NCBI GenBank assembly: GCA_018398765.1
Contig: JAHBMJ010005912.1
Span: 73,233 to 137,033 of the forward strand
Source: Chromera velia
Lineage: Eukaryota > Sar > Chromeraceae
Direction of reading: 5' to 3'
DNA length: 63,801 nucleotides
The translations under genes and the position numbers were made by a program. Under the pieces are notes generated by a model. That model had not been told where the DNA came from. It saw nothing but the letters and a program-made list of their open reading frames with translations, and ran no database searches. Shown here piece by piece: positions 48,927 to 58,547 of the stretch (position 1 is the first letter of the stretch; each line of letters opens with the position of its first letter).

Positions 48927-49323
48927 CGCGCGTGCGTGTCTATGTGTCTCTACCTGTCTTTCTAGTCAGTCAGTCGGTCAGTCGGTTGCGGTGCGGTGGT
49001 CCTGCTGGCGTCTTTTCTTGTCTGTGCATTTTTCGATGTCTAAATGGGCTCTTGGTTCAGAAACGGTCGTGGCAGACTAGTCGGTCAGGGTGTTTCCACG
49101 TTCCGATTACCAGCTGCAATGCACTCTCTCTTTTGTGCATCTTGGACCGTCATGCTGTTTGTGCCTATCTATCACTGAAGAAAAAGAAAAAGGTGAACAG
49201 CGCAAGGTAGACTCGCTCTCTTTGCTTTCTCATTTTTCATTTGATGACTTCCATGCCCCTGAATTTTCTTTTTTCTTGTTTCTTCTGCAGGACGAAATCG
49301 ACGCACGGCTGAAGGCTCTGTGA
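45778..49323 (+). CDS. VPS24: ESCRT-III subunit VPS24/CHMP3
   Basis: Seven exons: 45778-45840, 45961-46141, 46472-46531, 47358-47449, 47974-48003, 48580-48786, 49291-49323. They give 221 residues, the usual CHMP3 length. Family signatures align end to end without gaps of note: MWLFGKSGKD, VREWTRKLRGEMRQLDRQMR, ILAKEVVRSRKA, ESKAQLNSVSMSLQQQA, MRVAGSLEKSTDVMQAMGNL, MTEMSREMMK, LIDEMVGDAIDSMD. The C-terminus DEIDARLKAL is a MIM1 motif for MIT domains (VPS4). The N-terminal half is basic for membrane binding. VPS24 joins VPS2 to cap SNF7 filaments in multivesicular-body sorting and membrane scission. Exon 5 is a 30-nt microexon encoding exactly MTEMSREMMK; its donor expands into a GTGA run. Confidence 0.92.
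47640..47769. repeat. MITE-like inverted-repeat element in a VPS24 intron
   Basis: About 130 bp bounded by TCTGACGCAC and GTGCGTCAGA, with an internal inverted pair CCCGGAAAGC (47661-47670) and GCTTTCCGGG. It lies in intron 4 of VPS24. A related CCCGGAAAGCG...GGGGCACTTAC word lies just upstream (47560-47587), and relatives occur at 63634-63665 and 63700-63740. No transposase is present. Confidence 0.6.
48004..48222 (+). repeat. Donor-anchored GTGA run and TTCC array in VPS24 intron 5
   Basis: Intron 5 begins GTGAGTGAGTGAGTGAGTGA, a tetranucleotide run that starts at the donor itself. At 48108-48222 a (TTCC)n array with CCTCCC interruptions follows. Confidence 0.85.
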
Positions 49324-50314
49324 TTCATTCAACTACATGGTTGGTGTGTGTCAGCTTCATGGAAGGATGGACGGAGGGAGGGAGAAGGCCTGGCTCGACC
49401 TGCAAAATCATTGCGTGCGTGCGTCAATTGAGGCGGCTGGCTGCACGCGTGGCTTCTGACTGCAGACTTAAGGGTGGAGAGACGGCAGCTAGTGTGGTCT
49501 CTGTTGAGCTGTCCGGATAGCTTTTGGGGGGGTTCCTTAGGTTGCTTAGAGATGGGGTGAGAGGGAGGGAGGATGCATGGAAGCTCACGGGTGCAGGCCT
49601 GTAGGCACTGCAGGTGGTGAGCGGACAGAGGGGGGAGTTGAAAGTCAATTGACTCAGACTGGCATGCATACCTGGCAAGCAGCAGGTGTGCAGCGCATGC
49701 GTGATGGAGTGAAACATGCGTACGTGCGGGGGTGTGCGTGTTTAGAGGGAGGAGGAAAGAGAGGCCGCAGAACCTGAAGAAGACGGCCAGTCAAATGACG
49801 CATTGAGCAACACAGAGCTTCTGTAACTGCAAAAACATTCAATTCAAAATATTTAAAAATAACAGCTCAGAAACGTCGACTTCAAAGCTGGATCGATGGG
49901 ACGATTCGGTAGACGCCTGCTCTAACGGAATTGCGTCTCAGCCAAGGTCCCAGCTGCACAGTGTGCGTGCACTGGCATGGTAACTGTACTCTATACATGC
50001 TGTTTATATATATCAATACATGCTGTTTTGATCTATGCATGCATGATTGCACCTTTTAGTTAATCTAATCTAAGACCTCTAATACACACTGTTACACAGT
50101 CACTTCTCAGATTTTAAGGTACAGTGCAATTTTATTTGGTGGCTTAAATGAAGTGATGATTTGGCTTTACAGTAATTAAGCCTCCTAGTAAGCCTCCGAA
50201 TCACAGTTAAAATTCGATTACAAATAAATTAACTCTAAAAATTAACTTTGTCATTTGAAAAAACATATGAAAATGTTTAAATTCAAAGGAGCTGAATCAT
50301 CCCTGAATGGAGCT
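49324..50314. other. Intergenic, no gene seen
   Basis: Moderate GC to about 49800, then AT-rich up to the left end of the second LTR element. It contains GCATGCATG words but no recognisable gene, RNA gene or domain. Confidence 0.45.
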
Positions 50315-50319
50315 AGATC

Positions 50320-50606
50320 CATAACGTTGTGGAGTCTGGGTGCCACTAGATTGATCTGTGTGTCAGGATGGAATGAGCCGCGTACATTGCGAGTCCGGTA
50401 TGATGCATGCATACACGGCGTACGTCAGTCTATGCATCTATCCGTCTATCAGTCGTTGCACGCGCCATGTAGGTCAGACAGTCTGGAAGCAACAGAGGAT
50501 TGTCTAGAGGCAACAGAATATTATCTAAGAGAGAAGTACGAACCTTGCGTGATGAAACTTACTTCTTATGAGCCCCGTACGTAACGCCTTACTGCGCTAC
50601 CTGATG
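50320..50606 (+). repeat. Left LTR of the gag-only element
   Basis: 287 bp from CATAACGTTGTGG to CTACCTGATG. Compared with the right LTR it lacks 6 bp near position 50365 and differs at scattered sites, mostly A/G and C/T. Confidence 0.85.
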
Positions 50607-50620
50607 TGGTAGCAGAGCGG
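50607..50620 (+). other. Primer-binding site, initiator-Met type
   Basis: TGGTAGCAGAGCGG follows the LTR directly and closely matches the TGGTATCAGAGC site that many copia elements use for initiator-Met tRNA priming. Confidence 0.75.
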
Positions 50621-50809
50621 TCGATCCGCTCAGAGAAGGTAGATTCGTTTGACCGTCTTTGACTGGTCGAGTGAATGTGTTATCGCGAAGTTCTCAGTTG
50701 GTGATTCCCTGAAGAGCGACGCATACAGCCACTTCAAGAATTGATTTAGAAGTAGATCATACGTACAGGGACTCATTCCTTCTTTCTGTTTAGTTTGTTG
50801 GTTCCAAGA

Positions 50810-52327
50810 ATGTCGATGGAAGGCATGTCTACGACCGACCACTTCGGTCTTTTCGTGTCGTTGATAAAGACGTTTACAGAGAAATTTGGGAACTTGTCGT
50901 TCAAGGAAGTGCGCCTAAACAGTGAGACCTACATGATTAAGAGTCGACAGCTGGTAGAGAAACTTGCCGGGTTGGCAGGGGGAAGTCATCCCTCTAAGCC
51001 CACCGACGGACAAGGAGAGAGAGATGAAGCAACAGAGGAGCCCGAGAAATGTCTGACCTTAAAGAGGAAGTCGAAGGCGCCAAGGAGTCAACGGATGACT
51101 GCTGCGGCTTAGGCCAGCAGACAAGCTGCCAAGGCATCATCTGAAGAGTCGTCCAGAGGAGAGAAGAGTCGTCCCGGGAGGAAAGGTGAGAGAGGAAAGA
51201 GAAAGCAGGGTGACCGAATTGCGAAAGACGCTGTGGTCAGGTCAGAAACTGTTGTACTGTCTGGGAGAGAGGAAGTCCCATCCGCAGTTCGAGGGTTTAG
51301 CAACAATCTTTGCCATTCCCTCCCAGTATCTCCAGAGCAGTTTGAGAGGGAGGCAGCAGAGGAGGAAGAGATGAATGAAGGGAGGTATGAGGGAGCTCTA
51401 GCGAGAAACATCGGTGATGCAGTGCAGTACAGAGACGAAGAAATGTTTGGGGTACAGGATGGGAGTGTCTTTATGAATAGAGAGGGAACCGAGCTGAGTG
51501 CAACGCCGCACACGACGTTCAATTTCAGCAGCAGCTCCCCAATGATCGTTTCGGCAGGAGGGGATAGATATTTTGATATAACGGGAGCGGGTCCTAGAGC
51601 GGGTTCTGCACCCATAGAGTTAGATCGGATGGAGAGGAGATGGGAATTCGAAGGGATGTGGAGTAAGACGCCTTTTGCTCTACAGGGAATGAATGTGGTA
51701 GAAAATGGAGTGGGTGAATTGGGGAAGAATGAAGGGAGATCAGTTTTCCTAAAACCGTAAATGGCTGTCAGAAGCGGCTACCCGAGTGCTATAGATTCCC
51801 GTAACCGTTGTGGCGTTCCTGGGGTGAGAGCAGGAAGGGTAGAGAGAAAGGCTGAGAAGAGGTTGAGAAAGAAAGAGCGAGTTAGGGAGGCGAAGCACAA
51901 ACTTTTTTTAAGCGGAATTGAATTTAATCAGACAGAGCGGAAGGCACAAAGCCAGGGTGCACAGTCTTTGACGGGAGAGTGAGGAGCAGAACAATGTTAT
52001 TCATTCCGCTTCCACGGCCACGAGGAGGTTGGGCATCTTGAGTACGGAGGGGGTGGTTGCTCGAGAGCAGACAGAGGTCGGTACAACCGATTGGATGCAT
52101 TCTTTGTACGTCAGCGGGAAGGTGTTGAGCCATTCATGCCTGAAGTGAGGTATGAGGCGAGAGAGATGAGGAGTTTGCGGTATGTGGAAATTGATGTCGG
52201 ATCATTTGGAATTCTTCGATTGTCTGTGCCTGTTTTGACAGCATCGGTGCCGATGGGTGTTGATTCGTTACTGTCTGTCGGTCTGTCCGTTTATCTTGAT
52301 TGTTCGTCTGTTTGTTGTAAGGCTTAG
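50810..52327 (+). pseudogene. Gag-like frame with three nonsense codons
   Basis: One register runs from MSMEGMSTTDHFGLFVSLIK at 50810 to a final TAG at 52325, 505 codons. It is interrupted by TAG 51110, TAA 51758 and TGA 51980 and by no frameshift. The N-terminal part is helical and the middle is basic and Glu-rich. A late CYSFRFHGHEEVGHLEYGGG segment with His and Cys is the only hint of a nucleic-acid-binding knuckle. Assignment to gag rests on position after the primer-binding site; I see no recognisable capsid domain. Confidence 0.6.
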
Positions 52328-52632
52328 GCCAGATTTTTTTTTTTTTAGTGCGCTGTGGTATAGACGTGTATGCACATGTGTGTATGACCGCGCGTGGACG
52401 CGGTCATTTGGGGGAGGTGGCACGGTGTTAGGTGGAAGTGAGCGACCCACAGTTGGGACGATTTGGAAGGAGAAGAAAGAGAAGAAAAGAACAAAAAAAA
52501 AACAAAGGTTGACCGAAAGAGATTATGTTCGATAAGATCATAAGTCATCTCCTTTTGTATAGAGCAGCAATATCATTACTGCGTTTTTGTTCTTTTAGCC
52601 AGCGAGGACGTGGCTTAAAGGGGAAGGTGGCA

Positions 52633-52925
52633 CGTAACGTTGTGGAGTCTGGATGCCACTAGATTGAATCAGATCTGTGTGTCAAGATGGAATGAGCCAC
52701 GCGCATTGCGAGTCTGGCATGATGCATGCATGCACGGCGTGCTTCAGTCTATGCATCTATCCGTCTATCAGTCGTTGCACGCGCCATGTAGGTCAAACAG
52801 TCTGGAAGCAACAGAGGATTGTCTAGAGGCAACAGAATATTGTCTAAGAGAGAAGTACGAACCTTGCGTGATGAAACTTACTTCTTATGAGCCCCGTACG
52901 TAACGCCTTACTGCGCTACCTGATG
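52633..52925 (+). repeat. Right LTR of the gag-only element
   Basis: 293 bp from CGTAACGTTGTGG to CTACCTGATG, followed at once by the AGATC target duplication. Confidence 0.85.
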
Positions 52926-52930
52926 AGATC

Positions 52931-55900
52931 AGCTCAGACAGCTGCCAATTGAAAAAAATCTAGAAAAAAATCATGAAAAAGTATAGTTAATTCTGCATAT
53001 AGAAAAGGTTTTCAGTATCTAGTTCAGTATGAAGTCTTGTTTTCATTATTATTGCTAGAAGATCATTGTCTGTTAATACCACACTACACCAGTTAAGCAA
53101 TAAAATTAGTAAGATTATCAAATAATATAAAACATAAAAAGTCGACAGTTCTACACATCTGATAAGTGATTCTCAAAATGTGTCATGAATTTTAATTGAA
53201 TTATGTTTCAATGTTCTGGGCCCGAGAGAGCACTGGCAGATTGTATGCACACCGACGTACCGTGAAGATCGACGCATGTACGGGGAGAACCCAAAACAGC
53301 AAAATGGACCTTTGAATGGTTGACGTACGCAATAAGATCCCGACTCCCGAGGTGGACCGGGAGCGGGGCTACGAGGGGGGAGGGGGGAGCAGAAATAGAG
53401 TGTCCGAAAGAAAGTTGGATAGACAGATAGGGAACAAAAATGGGAAGAAAGAGGTAAGACCGGGAAAGAGGCGCCGCACTTGCGTGCACCATTTCTTCCT
53501 TACCTTCCTGCTCAAGCCTCAAGTAGTCTCCATCACCGTATTCAGGATGTACGTGTTTCTTTTCTTTTCATCCATTTACTAGAAGCAGGATGAAAGAAAT
53601 GTTTGTGAGAAGGACGGTAAAAGAGGCACACACCCACCCGTGGTTACTCTGTCCTCGCCGTGCCTCCCTCCTTCCCTGCATGCCTCTGGGCTCCCCGGTC
53701 GCGCTTCACCGAGGCCGAAATTGATGGAAACGGTTGTGTGTCATGCACTCATTGAATTTTGCGAGGCCGCGAGAGATGCAGACAGATTGAGACGGAAGAG
53801 CCACAAAGGATCCCCCCCCTTCTTTTCGTTCGTTCGGAATTCTTGGTGGAAAGAGAAAGAAAGACCCCCCAGCCACCCGGCAACAGATTCGTCCTTCCTC
53901 TTCCTTCCAGACTCTCGATCCTTCTTCCTTTCCTCCTTTCTTGTTTTCTCTTTTCTGAAAGCGATGGGAGGGATTCTGTCGTTCGTGTGCTCAAAGAGGG
54001 AGGGCTTCAGGTGAGTGTAGCCCTGGTTCTCCCCTTGTCTCCCTCCTCTTTTTTCTGAATGAAGAATTGGGTGCACTGTCCAAAGAGACAGCCTTCTCGA
54101 ACGAAGGGGGCAGGCAGCCGTGTTTCTTCCTTTCTTTATTTCCACACAAAATTAACTCCATCAAAGAAAGAGAAGAGAACGAAAATGTTGCTAAGAGGAG
54201 GGAGGATGAAGAGGACGCAGCTGCATGTTGATCTCAATTGATCATGGAGGGAGGGACTGAATGCCTTCCTGGCCGGTCTGTGTTTTCTTCTTCTCTTTTC
54301 CTCTGCACGTCTTCTAGTTTCCCTTAATTAAATCCCTCCCGTCCGTTCTCCCTCCTTTTTTCTTCCTTCTTTTCCTTCCTTGCTTCTTCGCCCCCTTTTC
54401 GGGTCGTGTCCTTCCTTTGTTTTCTTTGTATGCTGCACGCTTGGTTCTGCTGCTCCTTGGATGGATGCATAGAAGAGCGTCAGTCAAAGCATCGATCTGT
54501 CTGACATGCCGGATGCGGACCTCACTGATGAGAGAGAAGAGAAAGGGAGGGAGAAGAAGAGAGGAAAACAAAACACACACGCAGGGAGAGAGACTGAGAA
54601 AACGAAAGAGAGAGACAGAAACACCCATGCAGACGAGGCCAAAAGTCAATTTCACAAAAGCCAGGGCGATCACTGGAGACGAAAGAGGAAATTAAGGGAA
54701 AGAGAGGCGAAGAAAATTCCTTCGCCCGATCAGTCGACTGATTCATTGAGCTTTCAATGAGGGGGGAAAGAAAGCGCGTTACTTAAATGTTGAAGGAGGG
54801 AGAGGAAGGAAGAGGAAAAACCGACAAATCCACCCACCCACCCGTACCACTTTTCTTTCTGTGTCTCTGTCTGTTTTTCTCTCCCCTTCTCTCATCAGAA
54901 AGGGGAAGTACACAGACACAAGGGGGTGTATGAGAGAAAGTGCGAAGAACACAGGAAGGGAAGCAGAAAGGGAGAAGAAGCCTCTTCTTTCCTGTCAAAG
55001 TAGGAAAGAAGACGGAAGAGCAACACATTGACCTCCGGCCGATGTCCTTCCCTTTCCACCCAAAGACCCATGCACGCCGACCAGCTAGCCAGACAGGCAG
55101 GCCTCAACGACTAGAATGAAAGGAGAGAGAGAAACAAGAGAGGAGGAATCTCAAACCTTTCCAGCATTCATCCTCTTCTTCCTTCCTTGCCTCCTTGTCT
55201 GTCTGATGATTCTGTGGATGATGCCTGCCAGAAGAGAAGAAGGAAGGAAGAGACAAGAGGGGCAATGGAAGGAAAAGAAAGAAGTGGCTGGGTGCGAATG
55301 CACCCAGGACAAGATAATTTCGCGCTCTGCCTGCCTCACTGCAGATGTATCCCTTCTTTCCCACCATCTTTCCACGCCCATTTTGTTTGGGCGTTTCAAA
55401 TCCTTTTCAGGAAAGGGTTGGGGCGGCAGTGAGCACATGCACAAACACACAAACCAATAGACACGGCTGAACGAACCAACAGGAGAAAAAAAAATATTCG
55501 TGTTGTCCGTGACACCGTTACAGAGAATAAAAATCAAATTGACGAGAGAGAGATAGAGATAGAGAGAGAGAGAGAACAAACAGACAGTCATGCACCACCC
55601 ATGCTCCCTCCCTCCCTCCTTCCGTCGAGCCCTCGTCTCGATCGATCATCGTCCGTCCGTCCAGTTTTCTTCTTCTCTTCAGTCGTCGTCATCATCGAAG
55701 GTCTTTCTCGACCCTTCGAATTCCTGGATGCTTCCTGCATGCATGCGTGCATGGATGCATTCACAGGAGAGAGATGCACATTCATTCATTCATTCATTCA
55801 TTCGCACAGACAGACAGACAAACAGACAGACCGACCAAAAACAGCTTGCAGCATATCATCTGTTGTTGACTCATGCAGGCAATCAAATCACTTCGTCGAT

Positions 55901-56032
55901 CCACCCAACGACCTTCCAGATGCCCACACCCTATGTGAAGAGACCCGGAAGTGCGAACGAACAGGGAAAAGAGGAAAACAAAAGTCATCATCAAGGCATC
56001 AAAAATGAACAGACAGAAAGGAGCATGAGACG

Positions 56033-56073
<41 letters not shown>

Positions 56074-56268
56074 GGTTCTTGACGTCAAGCAAACATAAAA
56101 AAAAAATGAATTCGTTTGAAAGAAAGCATCCAAAAACGAAAAAAGAAATCGCTCTACATGGCTGCCGCCTCTTCGAATGCGAACGTTCTGCCTGCGGAGG
56201 GAACCTGCCCCCCTCTGTCATGAAATTTACACCGAACGAACACCCCACGCCACACACACAGAGAGAAA
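52931..56268. other. Intergenic region downstream of the nucleolin gene
   Basis: About 3.3 kb. 52931-53210 is AT-rich. The rest is low-complexity purine- or pyrimidine-rich sequence with GA, TTCA and CA microsatellites (for example 56036-56070). Apart from the weak frame at 53640-54014 no gene is supported. Confidence 0.45.
53640..54014 (+). CDS. Weak candidate exon, unknown product
   Basis: A frame of about 124 codons contains METVVCHALIEFCEAARDAD and ends ...AMGGILSFVCSKREGF at a good donor (AG|GTGAGT, 54011). A shorter exon starting at MGGILSFV near 53963 is also possible. A downstream acceptor near 54472 leads into a charged frame to 54695, but the sequence is low in complexity. No family is recognised and it may be chance. 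Confidence 0.15.
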   Translation: MVTLSSPCLPPSLHASGLPGRASPRPKLMETVVCHALIEFCEAARDADRLRRKSHKGSPPFFSFVRNSWWKEKERPPSHPATDSSFLFLPDSRSFFLSSFLVFSFLKAMGGILSFVCSKREGFR

Positions 56269-57690
56269 CTAACCGACAGACCGACCTCCCTTGATGGCGG
56301 CTGCTTGCCCTCCTCCTCTGCCCCCTCCCCTTCCACCCCCACGCCCCCCTCCTCTCCCCCCTCTATCCCCAAATCCACCCCGTCCTCCCCTGCCCCCCCC
56401 ACGGCCCCCTCTGTCCCCTCCAAACCCGCCCCTCCCTCCGCCTCCACGTCCGCCTCCTCGCCCTCCCCTGTCTCCTCCGTCCTTCGGAGGTCCCTGATCA
56501 TATGTGATGCGCAACCTTCTGCCATCCACCTCTGTCCCGTCCAGCTTCACAGCCTCATCCACCTCCTCAGTGTTCACATACTTCGCAATCCCCCACCCAG
56601 CGTTTTTGCTCTCGTCCTGCTTGTTCAAGGGGATCCATAGATCCTGCAGACACCCTGCCTGTTCCATCACAGAACGGATCTGGTCATGGTCGGCATACCA
56701 ACCGATGCCTCCGATGCGCACCTTGATGCATCCCTCGGGCTTCTCGCCGGGACCTTCAGAGTACCCCCCTCTGCAAGATGAATGACGAATGACTGATTGA
56801 TGCATCAACGAATGAATGAAAGAAGCGTTTGCTTCAATTCAAAGCCACGTTCTCTTCTGGTCTCTCTGACAGAAGAGCCCTTCCTCGACGTCAAAAGACG
56901 AAAAGTGCATGACCACTGTCTCACTCAAGCAGCGGGCAGAGAGACAGTCGAGTCATCAACAAAAACGGAGACACTCTAGCGCGAGAAAACCTCCCCACCT
57001 AAACAGACAGACAAACTATATGGTTTCAGTCAGTCAGTCAGTCAGTCAGACAGACAGACAGACAGACAGACAGATACACAGACAAAGAAAAAACAAGGAA
57101 AGAGAAAGCCTTACTTCCTTGCCGATTGTCTCTCTTTCATCTGACCTGCCGCCACCGCGATCGCCAAAGGACGGCCTGTCACCCGGCTTCTTCGCAGGGC
57201 GCACGATGATCTGCGCGCATTCAGAGAGAGCAGGAGATGGGACAATTTGATAACAAACCCACAGGGAGATTCAAAGTGCATCGGTACGGAGAGAAAGGCA
57301 CCGAGAGAAGCTGATTGGAAAGAGACAGAGGCAGGCACTGCATCGACATACATGCAGGGTGACAGACAGACAGACAGACTATATGTTTCTTCTTCTTCTT
57401 CTCCCTCCTTTTCTTCATGAACACAACAGACAAAAAGAAAGGAGGAACAAAGACAAAAGAACAGCATCAACAATCAAACAGCGCGGGCAGGGGGCCCGAA
57501 AGGTGAGAGTTAAGCGCCCCTACAGACAGACAGACAGACAGATAGACAGACTATATGTTTCTTCTTCTTCTCCCTCCTTTTCTTCATGAACACAACAGAC
57601 AAAAAGAAAGGAGGAACAAAGACAAAAGAACAGCACCAACAATCAAACAGCGTGGGCAGGGGGCCCGAAAGGTGAGAGTTAAGCGCCCCT

Positions 57691-57724
<34 letters not shown>

Positions 57725-58512
57725 TTCCCCCGTTTCTTCTCGCTTGCTCTTCCGTCCCTTCTCAATTCCTTCAAGATAGACCATACGACTTCTTTTGTTC
57801 TTCTCTCTTCCTTTTTGCTCCCAAACAAACAAAGAGGGACTGCACCCTATTTTTTTTTCTTCCTTTCCTTTCCTTTCCTTTCCTTGAATGTGATCAAAAA
57901 CAGAGACAGACAGACAGACGCGAAGCCTGACGAAGAAAGAGAGACGACACAGCAAAAACTAGAAACCACTTTCTTGCCCCCTTTCTCTCATCTACTCACC
58001 GGTCTTCCCCCAAACTCCTGTTCGTGCATCTCGAAGGCCTTCTGTGCCCCTGCGCTGTCCTTGAACGTCAGAGTCCCGCACCCCTGTTTGACCAGACTGA
58101 ACTCATCTACCTTGCCGCACTTCGAGAAGAACTTCTTCAGAGCAGCCTGACAGATGTTTTATTAATACGCACAACAAATGGAAAAGACATGATCAAAAAG
58201 AGACAACAACTTCTCGAGAGCAGCCTGACAGATACGCACAATAACTGGACAAAGACATAGTCAAAAAGAGACAACAACTTCTCGAGAGCAGCCTGACAGA
58301 TACGCACAATAAATGGTCAAAGACACAGTCAAAAAGAGACAACAACTTCTCGAGAGCAGCCTGACAGATACGCACAATCACTGGACAAAGACATAATCAA
58401 AAAGAGACAAGGGGGCAGAGTGGAAATGAGCGAAACAATATCCGTCTGCGCGCCATCCAAGTAGCTTTATGACAATTCACCCACCAGATGGACACGCTCA
58501 TACTTATGCACA

Positions 58513-58547
<35 letters not shown>

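Larger units (their letters stand above)
50320..52925 (+). mobile_element. Non-autonomous LTR retrotransposon with gag-like frame only
   Basis: A 2.6-kb element with direct LTRs of 287 and 293 bp and a perfect 5-bp target duplication AGATC (50315-50319 and 52926-52930). It has an initiator-Met-type primer-binding site and a purine tract AAAGGGGAAGGTGG before the right LTR. The ~2 kb interior holds one gag-like frame and no protease, integrase or RT motif, so it would depend on another element for movement. The precise target duplication sets the ends as C(A/G)TAACG...CTGATG rather than TG...CA. The orientation follows the binding site and frame. Confidence 0.85.

Noticed and set aside
53700-53760. 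EIDGNGCVS resembling an EF-hand loop
   Set aside because: The first loop residue is Glu, there is no Glu at position 12, and a stop follows within a few codons.
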